Part shown: piece after piece, positions 1-11,311 of the stretch
Layout: each line of letters opens with the position of its first letter
Numbering within the stretch: position 1 is the first letter of the stretch
Origin: Mesaphorura yosii
Taxonomy: Eukaryota > Arthropoda > Collembola > Poduromorpha > Tullbergiidae
Assembly (NCBI GenBank): GCA_009869945.1
Contig: WIXG01000313.1
Span: 1 to 64,000 of the forward strand
Direction of reading: 5' to 3'
Length of the DNA: 64,000 nt
The notes under the pieces: generated by a model
Databases searched by the model: none
The model's input: only the letters and a program-made list of their open reading frames with translations
Told to the model about the DNA's origin: nothing
Program-made: the position numbers and the translations under genes

Positions 1-1015
1 CGCCCGCAGTTCCATGAAGAATCAGCCACTTGACGGTATATCCACCGCGCCCAACAGCTCGATGCGGACTCGGCATCCAAATTGCACCGGGTTCATTCTG
101 CCTAGATACGAATATGAGATGCATTGGTGTTTTGAGTCTTGACACTTGTAATTGCAGACTTAAACTTACCCGTGCACAAAACTCCGACAAAACGCACTCA
201 ATAGTGCAAAGAAGGCCACGAAACTCATTCTGTGTCACGGTTGATACATGAATTCAAGACAAATTTCTGCACTGGAATGACACGAGAATCATAAAGTAGA
301 GAATGATCACGAGAAAATCACAGATTTTGATAGAAGTAGTGAGCCTAATTTCATGATTATGATTGTCACATACACATAATTTTATGCACACGCTCGTTGA
401 ATGTTTGAGGTAAAGTGCGCGATAATGTATTCAGAACCATTTGAGCGTCACAATTCAACTGTTATTCAATTATGCAGGTAACCCTCACAGTAAACACATT
501 TATCCGTGTGCGAAACTTAGGCAAAATGCTCCCACCAGTGCACAAGGAGCTAGAAAGTGCATTTCATATGGCGTACAGGAGATATACAATTGCACAATAG
601 TTCCGATGTTCAATAAAGAGAGCAGAATGTAATGATCACAATTAAATGTGTATGCCAAGATCGAACTTAATTTGACTCGAATATTGTAGCCATATGTTAT
701 GCTCACATACTATAAGAATATGTATTCTATGATATGGCACGGCAATCTCTCGATCACTGGAGTGGGCCAGAGTATTTTTTTTTATTTCACACAGTAAGTT
801 ATTCAGCGATAAAAAAAAGAATTCGCCATGCACCGCTCAGATGCAGTGCTGAGTCTCAACTCATGTGTCATACAAATATTTTACGAAAATACATGAAAGG
901 CTTCAATTCTTCTCTTCTGCGTCGCCAACACCGGGCTTGTTATCGAATTTTTTTGCACCACGACTGACAAGAATTGCTATAATAAAAACAAGAGCGCCAG
1001 GAATTCAAAGCCCCA
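1..1015. other. Intergenic, no gene seen
   Basis: Only short AT-rich open frames with no recognisable domain, no signal peptide and no plausible splice partners. It lies 3' of the ENPP gene on the minus strand. No RNA gene or repeat recognised. Confidence 0.6.
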
Positions 1016-2405
1016 TTAATTTAACATCGCAATCACGTTTTCCAAGCTTCCATTATTCGGAGCGGGGCCGAATCCCATTAAATGAGCGATTAGAGGAAAG
1101 AGGTCGAGAATCGAGAATGGTTTCGCTTGGAAGCCGGGCTTAAATCGAGGCCCGTGAGCGAGAAAAAAGGCCTTCATGCTCATGGCCTCATTGTCGTAGC
1201 CGTGAACTCCGAATTTCCGTCCTGAAGATGCGGGCGCGGAAGACAGCTTTCTGGACGGTCGGAGGTCTTCAAATATGAATCCAGGATCCGCTACGACGAG
1301 AATGTCCATAATTCTCCTGGATTGAGAGTAATGCCAGCGTTCTGGAATCTCTGATCTTCTGTACACAGAAAATTGCCGGCCGATCGATGCGTCCTTGAAT
1401 GCGTCGTAAACAGAGTCTTCATTTCCTTCGTTGGGCTGAATCTGAAGAACGGGCGTGTGGCCAAACCGCCTGTACACGTCGGCGTGGGTACCGGCAGTCA
1501 AATTCACGAGCGTCCTCAGATTAATGCGATTTTCGACGACCTGCATTCCATGGTCACTCAAAATCATCACATTCACGTAGTCGAAGAGGCCAGCCGACCT
1601 TAGTTTGTCCACCAAATACCGCGTGACGCGATCCATTCTCACAATTGCATGCCTGACTTGCACCGAATCGGGGCCAAATTTGTGCCCAGAGACGTCCGGT
1701 TCATCAAAGTACATGAAAATGAGGTTGGCAGGGTGCTCCGCGTCAGTGAGCCAGGCTAGCACGACGTCCACCCGCTCCTGAAACGACAAATGCCTGACGT
1801 CCTTCAGGAAATGGCGCGGCAGCGTTTTGTTGGCTCCGTACGGGTTGTTTGCGCCCGGGAACGCGACTCCGCTTGCTCGTCCATCACCTGCCCACTCGTT
1901 GAGAGTCTGCGGGTGAAATTACCGCTTCAATTTCGTAGCACGTGATTTTATAGTTTACACTTACCCAGATTGGAACAACGTTCTCTTCGTAATTCCAAAA
2001 CCTGCTGTTAAAACGTCCCCGTCCCGACGTGTCACACGTGCGTGGTCCGTATTTTGGGTCTTCGAAGCTGCTGTCGACAATTCCGTGACTCTCTGCATAC
2101 AGGCCAGTGACGAATGACTGATGGTTCACAAGCGTCTTCGTTGGAAACACAGGATTCATGTACTTTGTCGAGACTCCGTTGGCCCGAAGTGCCCTCAGTC
2201 CAGGTGTAGGGGCTTTGTCCATGTAGTCGTAGCGGAAACCGTCGAAGGAGAAGACAATCAGCTTCTCATGCTTGTTCAGCCTCACGGGCGCACAGCTGGC
2301 GCCCCCTAGTGGGCCTGGACCCTCTTCTTTGTCAATAGGTACCACAATGTCAAAGCAGAAAACTAGGCTGGCAAAATGAACGGCCAGGCTCTTGACTGGC
2401 TTCAT
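1016..2405 (-). CDS. Ectonucleotide pyrophosphatase/phosphodiesterase (ENPP family)
   Basis: Two exons, 2405-1965 and 1906-1016, separated by a 58-bp GT-AG intron in phase 0, giving about 443 residues. ENPPs are secreted or membrane-anchored alkaline-phosphodiesterase-fold enzymes that hydrolyse nucleotide or lipid phosphodiesters using two zinc ions. A hydrophobic N-terminus fits a signal peptide. Visible motifs are FSFDGFRYDY (metal-binding Asp), FPTKTLVNHQS (catalytic Thr and metal-binding Asn), ESHGI, DEPDVSGHKFGP (metal Asp and His), SDHGM and GVHGYDN. The C-terminus near PNNGSLENV matches the end of the catalytic domain in ENPP4/5-type members. There is no nuclease-like domain, which also favours the ENPP4-7 group. 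No C-terminal membrane anchor is seen. The exact substrate cannot be read from the sequence. Confidence 0.9.
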
Positions 2406-2731
2406 GTTTCAAGACTCTGAATTTCGAGCAGCAGCAATTTTTGCGAAAGAACTAACGGGCAGGTAGGGATTTAATTGGCATCTGGCAATCTGGCATATGT
2501 AATGTGAATTTGAACTCATTTTCGTAAAGCCGCATGAGTCTTCTTTACGCTCTGGTATGGTATGGCGTGGAAATTAACATAATTATTATGAGAAAAATAC
2601 AGGCAAAGGCAACTGAAGCAGCTTTGATTAACTAAACCGACAGCCTCAGATTTGTAGGTGCATTTCTTGCGCCGTGATGAACAGATGGATCGTATTCGCC
2701 AGGGTAACGTCCTGCATGTTGTGGACGAACG
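2406..2731. other. Intergenic, no gene seen
   Basis: AT-rich spacer upstream of the ENPP gene and downstream of the small membrane-protein gene. Nothing recognised. Confidence 0.5.
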
Positions 2732-3121
2732 TCACACGCTCGTACGCCAGGAGTAATTTGATCTCGACTGACTCTCATGACTCGACTCTTCATGAGGAGG
2801 TACATGTTTGCTGGAATCATGCCGAGTGCCACTCCCGTCGACAAGCAGTGAGTCTGAATTATGATCTTCTCTGCCCGTCACGTTTCTTTCGATTTAGCCC
2901 AAAATGCTTCGCTGAAGAACACCGAAATCGTATTTCGTATTGCTTAAAACAATTTCGCACCGCACAGTTTCGAAATTTCCACGCTTACCGAGCTTCCTGT
3001 TCACCACCAGAATTTGGTAGACGACGACGTACATGCCCAGTTTCCAGAATATGGTGATGCTGATATCGTTGGAGGTCATCATGACGTACGTCGAGAGCAG
3101 GTAGAAGCAAGCCATTATCTC
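2732..3121 (-). CDS. 3' end of an unidentified small membrane protein
   Basis: Two exons fit in phase: 3121-2989, preceded by a CAG acceptor and ending at GTAAGC in phase 1, and 2853-2732, ending in TGA. They encode about 84 residues: a hydrophobic stretch with one or two membrane helices (ACFYLLSTYVMMTSN then FWKLGMYVVVYQILVV), followed by a Ser/His/Glu-rich polar tail suited to a cytoplasmic C-terminus. The upstream exon with the start codon was not found. No family is recognised. It could be the last exons of a four-helix membrane protein, or a chance pair of open frames. Confidence 0.35.
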
Positions 3122-3273
3122 CTGCGTGCTCGCGTGATCACGACGCGACGGCCTCCATGTGCAGCGAAAACAGAATTTTACTTGAAAGGCTTTGCAACAC
3201 AGGGGGCTGAAATTCAACAGACGCAGAGGGTTGTGCATTTGTCGCGATCGAGAGGAAGGAAACAAGTAAAAAA

Positions 3274-4674
3274 TTAAAGCTGTGATTGAAACTGCCAAAT
3301 GATGATCGTATACGTCAATATAAAACCAAGAATCTAAAAATCATCAGCATGAATCCGGCGTTAATTAACTCTCTACCATCAAAATTCGATGAACAATGCA
3401 CGACCTTACTTTTGTGACGAAATTCGTCGTAAGGACGAAAAAATCTCCACCTTTCATCGCAAGCTGATGCGTGGCCATGTCAATGCGTAAGGCAGCCATG
3501 TGTACGCACGAAATCTCGCCCCAACCTCGGCGCTGGCCTTGACCTTGACCTCTAGCGTGATTGGCCTCGCTCGCGATCCATTCGTAAAACTCGAATGCTT
3601 TGCGGTTCACTTTTGCGCTGTAGTATGCGAATACAAAGAATGCCAGGATGAAGAAGCCCATGTGCGTTAAGAATGCGACGCTTGACAACGGTTGGTTCAC
3701 GAAATCCACGGTATCAAACATGGTGCCGACGAAACTCGGGAAGTATGCCAAACTCATAAACACACTTGACACATAAAGCAGGCCAAAAATGTCATTTACG
3801 AGCTTGGCGATGCATTTTATGTTCTCGTAATGACTCAGTAGTGTTCGAAAATTCCCGGACTCGGACGCTGCTACGTAGAAATCCTTGAAGTCGTCCAGCA
3901 AGTCGTTGAGGAACAAAGCGACGAGGAGTTGCATTGGCATGACGCAAAACATAAGCATGTTGTATTCGAACCACGAAATCACGTGAACGCAGGTTGCAAC
4001 AATTAAAAGACTCTCTTGACCGCTGCCGCTGCCCGTTGAATTTGAAGTACCCCCCAACCAAAAAAATTCACGAGTTTCCTTGTAGAAGCTGTCGATTATC
4101 TGCCGCGATGACCCTCCGTGAAAGTTTATTCGAAGGAGCCATTCCGATGTAGCAATTGAGGTCAGGATCCAAAGAGCCACGCAGGACAGGAGAATCTAAA
4201 AACACATAAGTAATACCACGGAAAACTGCGGCAAAATTCGAATATGTGACGAATAGATACCATAGAATTCCTGCGTTTCTTATTCTCAATTCTCAGGCTG
4301 AGTAAAATTTCGACAACCCTCCGGAGGCCCGGCCCACAAGTCCAAAACAGGCGTGCATATAGTAAAATATAGAAGGGCGACGCGACAATGTCAAACCCCA
4401 TCAGCCACTGTATTGAGAGTCGTCTCCCGACGTTTTCTTCCCAGTGCATGCAATAAGCGACGGTTCTGCGCAGAACTTCGTACTGGATCAGCGTGTGAAA
4501 GAATACGCACGCTATCTTTTGAGGGAGTGGTCCGGATTCAAGACGGTAAGAATCCGAGGTCGAATCAGTCTTGGCACGAGAACCCAGGCGCACGCGCCTG
4601 AAACGGACCGGAGAAATGCAGAAGAAATGTTGCACGTTGAAAATTGCGGCCAGGTTGGACAAATGCAGCGCCAT
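3274..4674 (-). CDS. Gustatory-type 7TM chemoreceptor, copy A
   Basis: Three exons (4674-4261, 4195-3410, 3333-3274), all introns phase 0, give 419 residues. The protein has about seven hydrophobic helices. It ends in the signature of arthropod 7tm_7 gustatory receptors: a GGDFFVLTTNF helix followed, in the last exon, by TYTIIIWQF (the TYxxxxxQF motif). These are insect-type inverted-topology ligand-gated channels of sensory neurons. It is the downstream-most member of a same-strand array, and its paralogues share the start MALH-SxLA-IFN, the FYEWIASE segment and the ALRxDMxxxQLxMKG segment. A low-complexity GQGQGQRRGWG insert sits before the last helices. No frame breaks are seen. The ligand is unknown. 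Confidence 0.85.
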
Positions 4675-4880
4675 GCTTCGAGCATAGGGAAATATTGCCT
4701 GGCCTTAAACTATGACTGATAATCAAGCCGATCATTTAGCGAAAATATAAGACAAATTTATACGGCTCGCATTGAACCAAACGTCCGCACCCGTAAAGTA
4801 CTTTTAATCGTCTAATTTATTTGCTATGCTACATAAACAAACTACACGCGTGCAATCAACGAAATTAAATTGTTGGTTAT

Positions 4881-6253
4881 TTACTTGCCGCCAGCTGTAG
4901 CCGCAGCCGAGGCAGAAGACTGGAACTGCCAGATGATAATCGTGTACGTCAAGACCGAGCCGAGAAACGTTATGCCAAAGCTCGTCGTGAACACAAACAG
5001 ACCGTTGCCCTTCATCGCGAGCTGATTCGTGCTCATGTCCATGCGGAGTGCGGCCATGTTTATGCAATGGATCCCTGGCCGCGAGCGCCAGAATTCGCCG
5101 TCGCATGCCCAACTTCCTTGATACGGATAAGGGGTCCCGTACTGATTCACCTGGCTCGCAATCCACTCGTAAAACTTGCACGCTTTGCTGTTGACGCGTG
5201 CGCCAAAATAAAGCAGAACAAATACGCCCAGGAAAAACAGCGCCATGCTCGTGATGATGACGACGGATGAGAGCACGCGGGAGAAATCCCAAGACTCGAA
5301 TATTGTGCCGATGAAGCTGGGGAAGTAGAGGAGGCTCAAAATGATTGAGGCCACGTAAACCGGGCCAAAAATCTCATTGGTTTGCTTCACGACGAATTTC
5401 ACATGTTCGTAGACGATCAGGACTTCCCGAAATTTCGAATTCGTATCAGCTCGGTTTTCGTAGAAATCCTTGAAATTGTCCATTAATTTATTGAGAAAGA
5501 GTGTGACGAGGATTTGGGCAGGGAGGGCGCAGTACGCGAGCATGGCGGCTTCGAAGCAGACGAACAAATGTAGCGTGGTGGCAAAGATGCCAAGGATATC
5601 TAGCGGGTTCTCGTCTCCGGGACGCAGAAGTACGTACGTCTTGACTCCTTCGTTATAAAAAGACCGCAAAATGTCGCCTGGACCGGCATTCAGGTCAGGC
5701 CACGTCCTTTGTTTCCATTCGAACAGGATGATGACGAAAAGAACCCAAAGCAACACGCAACATTGCACAATCTGTATTGAAAATTACTTTCACGCGGCTA
5801 AATTCTCGATAAAATGCGGCAGCATATGAAAATTTGCAAGTTTACCTTGAAATTCCTTCCATTTTCTGATTTTTTGCCCTCCAACCTCGGCAGGACCTCG
5901 AAAAGTTTCTGGAGGCTGCGCCCACACGACCAGCACATGTTCATATATGACAGACGATAGAACGGGGCCACGACGATATCCAAACCCACGGTCAAGTGAA
6001 AGGAAAGTCCTGCCTCATTCTGCACATATTCATTCCAAGACTTTATGGCTGTACACACTGACTCGTACTGGATCAGCGCGTGGACAATGGCGCAGGCGAT
6101 CTTCTGAGGCCACGGTCCATGCTCGAATGTGTACTCAAATTCGGATCCCGTGTTTCTCGATTTTTTGTGAGGTTTTATTCTCACGCGGAAAGGACAAATG
6201 CAAAGGTAATACTGGACGTTGAAAATCTTGACGAGATTGAACAAGTACGCCAT
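4881..6253 (-). CDS. Gustatory-type 7TM chemoreceptor, copy B (last intron lost)
   Basis: Two exons (6253-5846 and 5771-4881) joined in phase 0 give 432 residues. Start chosen at MAYLFNLVKIFN, which aligns with the MALH starts of the neighbours; an in-frame upstream Met exists. The helices, the KFYEWIASQ segment and the MDMSTNQLAMKG segment match the array. The final part reads straight from FVFTTSFGITFLGS into TYTIIIWQF without an intron, whereas copies A, C, D and F are interrupted just there. This copy has therefore lost the last phase-0 intron. The tail after the motif is an Ala-rich extension ending AGGK. Confidence 0.85.
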
Positions 6254-6424
6254 TTTTGACTGGAGTGAAAGAAGAAGGCGTACCGGGCGGGAATATTCGA
6301 CTTTATTCTGCGTCGAGTCTCTCTTTACATTTAAAATCACTTCTGTTCGTGCTTGATAATGTCATGGCCAAAAAATTCAATCCACAAAATGTGTTTGCGT
6401 AATTTTTTTAATCTTGTAATTGAA

Positions 6425-7778
6425 TTAAACGCCTTCGTCGCCGGAGCCCTGAAATTGCCGGATTACGATTGTGTACGTCAAAATCCATCCGAGAGCCTGT
6501 AATTTCAATGAAAGCTTTATTAAACTATCACGTCAATGTGCGCAGAATGGAAAAAATTACCGTCATCGCCAAATTCGTATTTATCACAAAGAATCCTCTG
6601 CCTCTCATGGAAAGCTGGTGCGTGCTCATGTCCATGCGGAGGGCAACTAAATTGAGGCAAGGAATCATCGATGAATCCATGCCGCCCTGCCCAAGGCAGT
6701 ATGCCCGGTTCATTTCGCTCGCAATCCACTCGTAAAACTCTGCCGCCTTGCGGCTGACGCTTGCCGCGGCCCAAGCAATGCTCCCTGCGGCAAGAAGGTA
6801 TGCTCCCATGTTCAGACAGAACATGGCGGCAGTCATGGGATTCGCGCGGAAATCCAAATTCGTAAACATGGTGCCGATGAACCCCGGGAAGAAAACGAGC
6901 ATCACAAGAAGCGTACAAACATAAAACAGGCCGGCCACTTCATTTGTGAGTTTAACGATTGTTTTAATATCTTCATAGGCGGCGATGATGGGGTGGAGGT
7001 CATGCCCACGCCGCCACTGGCGTACGGTATCGGCGAAATTGTCGAGCAGACGGTCCAGGAGAAGGCCAACCGCAAATTCCACGGGCATGATGCTATACAC
7101 GATGATATTGTACCAAATCATTGTCAGCATATGAATTCCTGCGGCTGTAATGCCAAGGATATCGGCAAAGTACACCAAATTGATTGAAATTTCGCGCGTC
7201 GCCTCGACCGAAGGGATCCAATAAATCAGGCGAGCGTCCTCGTGGATATTTTTCATGATTTCTGCCGCAGTTCCGTCTCGCATTTTCAGTTGCCTCAGCC
7301 ACGCCGAAGAGAGTACTGAAATCAGTTGCCAGACGATGAAGGTGAATATCCAAGAATAAGCCCAACGTATCCTTGACTTCCGTGGCGGTGGCTGCACTAC
7401 ATCTCCGATGGATAATTTTGGCTTCAGCTGCGTTAACGCCTCCAGAATCTTCTTCAGGGGCTTTCCACATGTCCAGTACGTGTGAGCGTACACCAAAAGA
7501 AAGGGCAGGCCCGACGCGTAGCCAAACGCCATCATCCATTCGAGCGAGAGTTTCGAAACCGCACTTCCCGTCCAACGCGCCCAAAACGAAACCGACTCGT
7601 ACACAGTTTCGTATATGAGCAGCAGATACATGAGGGCACAACCGATTCTTTGGGCTGTCGAGCCAGGCTGAAGCACGTAGGACCCAGATTGGCGCTCGAA
7701 TTTGAAACGGAATGGCGAAATGAGAAGAAAATAGTTCAAATTGAAAATGTGGGTTAAAGTTTCGAAATGCTCCGCCAT
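6425..7778 (-). CDS. Gustatory-type 7TM chemoreceptor, copy C (first intron lost)
   Basis: Two exons (7778-6561 and 6496-6425), phase-0 junction, 429 residues. Start chosen at MAEHFETLTHIFN. It has the same architecture as its neighbours: FYEWIASEMN, LRMDMSTHQLSMRGRGFF, then TYTIVIRQF in the last exon. The motif has Arg where the others have Trp before the QF/QL pair. The first half (about 130 residues) runs without interruption into SWIFTFIVWQL, so the intron that splits copies A, B, D and F at this point is absent. Confidence 0.85.
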
Positions 7779-7896
7779 TTCGCGAATCACATATGCATTT
7801 TTCCTTCCACAAGGGGAAAATAAGACTGATCTTGGCAAACAGGAGGCAAAAGTAAATTTTGACGTTCGACAAATTGCCCGCCAGAAAAATAAACAG

Positions 7897-9309
7897 TTAC
7901 GGTCTGTCACTTTCACAAGATGCTTGCAGTTGCCAAATGATGATTGTATAAGTGAGCACAAGACCGAGAACCTATAATTTAAAACAAATTAGAGTAAATT
8001 AATTTCTTCAACGGACTTTGAACTACGTTACCGTCGTGGCCAAATTCGTCGTGAATACAAAAAACCCGCCGCCTTTCATCGAAAGCTGGCTCATACTCAT
8101 GTCCATTTGAAGTGCTACCAAATTTACTGAAGCTAGATGTTGGAAGTTGAATTTTTGACCTTTCCACAGTTCGCTTGCAGCCCACTCGTAAAATTCCAGC
8201 GCCATGCTGTTGAGTTTCGCTCCGAGGTAAAATATTCCAAATGTAGGCACGAGGAAACTGCACACACTCATCACGACCGAGAAAACATTCGCGAAGGAAG
8301 CGGACCGGAAATTGAAGGCCCCAAACATCGCACTGAAGACGGGAAAATACATTAGAGTCATAAGCATCGTTATTACGGAAAGTGGGCCAAAAATCAAGTT
8401 GATTTGCTTGACAATGGATTTGATTCCGTTGTAATGCCACATGATCTTGTTAAAATCTTGACCTTGACCCAGCTGGCTGTAGCTGTAGATCCCTTTGAAA
8501 TCTTCCATCAAGTGGATAAGGAAGAGGCCAACAAAGATTTGGAGTGGCCATGCGTAGTAAATCAGAACCACAAACTCGCAGTACACGAAAACGTGGACAA
8601 ATGTCGCTAAGATTCCAATGGCGGAGGCAGAAGGCAGAATGGTATAGTTTCCGTGCGCGCACTCTGGCGGCGGAATCCAATAAATTCCTTGCGCTTCGTT
8701 GTAGATACTCTGCGCAAATTCCCACAGGCCGGCGCCATCCCGGAACTGAAGGTGAACCACCCATTCGGAGGCGCCGACCATGCCAAACACCCACAAGAAG
8801 GTTATACCCATTGTCACCTACAAGGATAATAAATTAAGGGCATAGTAAAAAGTTCAGGTTACACACAGAAATTCGGAGTCGGAATCGGTTTACTACGCAC
8901 GCAAGTGACTTACCAGATTATTTTGCCACCGGCATCTTTTACCTAGGCTGACATTATCCAATTTCTGTAGTTCCTCCAAAATTCGAGTGAAACGTGGCCC
9001 TGATTTCCAATAATTGTTAAGGTAAACCAAGATAAATAGCGGGGAAGCCAGCGCGTTAAGCCCAACGACCCATTGCAATGACGGGTTGGGACTCACTCCG
9101 CTCCAATCAAGGTAAAATTTGAAAAGATTGAACGCACTTTCGTACAAGACCAAAATTTGCAAGAGCGCACAAGCAATTTTGTGGGCTAGGGTGCCATTTT
9201 CGAGTGAATACCTCTTGGTTGCTTCATGGAAACGAAAACGGAACGGGAAAAGACAGAGGAAAAAAAAAACGTTAAAGCTCGTAGCCAATTTAGAAAAATG
9301 TAAGGCCAT
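7897..9309 (-). CDS. Gustatory-type 7TM chemoreceptor, copy D
   Basis: Three exons (9309-8914, 8817-8032, 7971-7897), phase-0 introns, 418 residues. Motifs are MALHFSKLATSFN at the start, EFYEWAASE and LQMDMSMSQLSMKGGGFFVF near the end, and TYTIIIWQL in the last exon. It is closest by eye to copy F: both have MSxxQLSMKGxGFFVFTTNLATT, GLVLTYT and WQLQ. D and F therefore look like a recent pair, with the collapsed remnant at 9.4-9.6 kb between them. Confidence 0.85.
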
Positions 9310-9391
9310 TGTTGTGTTGGAAACTGAACATAAACTGCACGAAAACCAAAACCTGCACTGAATACTGACTTGTTCGGCATTTTTCAAGTTA

Positions 9392-9598
9392 TCAGGCGTA
9401 ATTTAAGAAACGATGACGTAAAATGAACAAAAAATGACATTTTAATTTGCTAATTGCTGTTGGAAGTATTTTTATTTCTGAATACTTTGAAGTAAAGTCC
9501 GCCCCAAGAGTAAACAAATACGGCCTGTCGCTTGAAGATGCTTTTAGTTGCCAAACGCTGATCGTGTACGTGGACAATTTCGAATAGTGCAATGCCAT
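9392..9598 (-). pseudogene. Collapsed gustatory-type receptor remnant
   Basis: The frame starts MALHYSKLS, matching the first residues of copies D and F. It passes directly into TYTISVWQLKASSSDRP, which matches the last exon of copy D (TYTIIIWQLQASCESDRP). About 390 internal residues are missing. This is an internally deleted receptor gene in which only the two ends remain. The frame runs past the usual stop into unrelated sequence. Similar ends in the neighbours suggest unequal recombination or slippage within the array. Confidence 0.75.
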
Positions 9599-9850
9599 TT
9601 TGAGGCCATGCTGCTGGAAGGCTCCGGCGATAAGAAACTAGACAGAAACAGGTTTTACGATTATTATATTTTAACTTACAACTGCAATTAGCAAAAGCTG
9701 ATTAATTTGAATCCTGCCATGATATAAGTGAATAAAACAAGTGAAGCCCTCATCTGCTAATAGCTGTTTGATGAGCGCTGTTGCATTAATTAATTAAACT
9801 AATTAAACTTGTGAGGTTCGTGTTCGTCTGATGTCAACCCCCAAAACAAA

Positions 9851-11311
9851 CTAATGGCCGCCACCAGATCCCTGAAGTTGCCAAAGAAGAATTGTGTATG
9901 TTAACACAAGGCCGAGAACCTGCAATTGCAAAAAAAATGGAATGAGCACGCACGCGCGCGCCAGATATCCGGCAAAATGAATTCCTGAACCGTAGACAAT
10001 TTTGCTTACCGTCGTAGCCAAATTAGTCGTAAACACAAAAAACCCGGCGCCTTTCATCGAAAGCTGATTCATGCTCATGTCCACTTGAAGTGCGGCCAAG
10101 TTTAGCGAAGCAACCGCGACCGGATGCACGCCCGAGTTCGATTTTTGATCCTGCCGCAGCTCTCGCGCGGCCCACTCATAAAATTTTAGCGCCCTACCAT
10201 TGACTTTAGCTCCAAAGTAAAATATTGCAGCTGCCGACACAATGAAGCCGCTTGTGCCGACGGCAAAAAGTATCAATTTGAGCAGATTTGTCCGCAAACT
10301 GAATAATCCAAGCATTGCGGTGAACCCCGGGAAGTACATCAAAATCATAAGCATCGCGCACACATACAGCGGACCGAATATGTAATTGGTCTGCTTCACG
10401 ACGGATTTAATGCTGTCGTAGCGACGTAGGACCAGCTGGAAATCGCAACCGCTCTGGTGGGTGTACAACTCTTTGAAGTCCTTCATCAAGTTGTTGAGGA
10501 GCAGACCGATAAAGATTTGTATGGGCATCGTGAAGAGAATGAGTGCGTTTGATTCCAACAAGACGAAAAGATGGACAACTGTTGCAATGCCAGCGCCGGC
10601 GGCGGCAGAGACTGGAGTAGCAGTCGAATTTTCGTGCCGCTCGTAACCCGGTGGCCCTGCGCCAGCGACCCAGTAAACGTCCCGTGCTTCGTCATAAACA
10701 CTCTGGACAAAATCTTGCCAACCGGCGCCCTCACGCATGTGCACACGAACTAGCCACTCCGATGACCCGAAAGTAGCAAAAAACCAGAAAGACATGCAGA
10801 CCATAAAAATCTGGAAGGATTCGGCATAAATCAGCAAAAATATTCATCTTGCCTTAAAATACCGTGCAGAGTTACTTACGACAGATTTTCTCCCGCTCGC
10901 GCTCCTGATTTTCGATTTGCTCATGGAGAAAAGCGGCCCGGTGCCTGCACCATTTTCTATTTCCTGAAGCAGCTCCAAAATTTTCGCGAAACGTGGCCCA
11001 GATTTCCAATATTTGTAAGTGTAGATTCCGACAAAAACCGGAGTTACCACCGCGTCAAGTCCCATGATCCACTGTAGGGAAAGATCTGCCCCCACATTTG
11101 CACTCGATTTCATGTAAAATGTGACTGATTTCGCCACGCATTCGTAGAGGATCAAAGATTGAATGACGACACACGCAATTTTGTGTGCTGTACTCCCGCT
11201 TTCGAGCGCGTACTTGCCGGTGGCCTCGTCGAATCGAAAACGGAACGGAAAAATGCACAGGAAATAATGCGCATTAAAAATGGTCGCCAATTTTGAAAAG
11301 TGGAAGGCCAT
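9851..11311 (-). CDS. Gustatory-type 7TM chemoreceptor, copy F
   Basis: Three exons (11311-10880, 10810-10010, 9919-9851), phase-0 introns, 433 residues. It is the upstream-most and best-preserved member: MAFHFSKLATIFN start, FPFRFRF, then KFYEWAARE, LQVDMSMNQLSMKGAGFFVF and TYTILLWQL, ending GSGGGH. An Ala-rich external loop (SAAAGAG) follows an Asn-Ser-Thr site that could be glycosylated. Same 7tm_7 role as its neighbours; ligand unknown. No regulatory site was recognised upstream. Confidence 0.87.
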
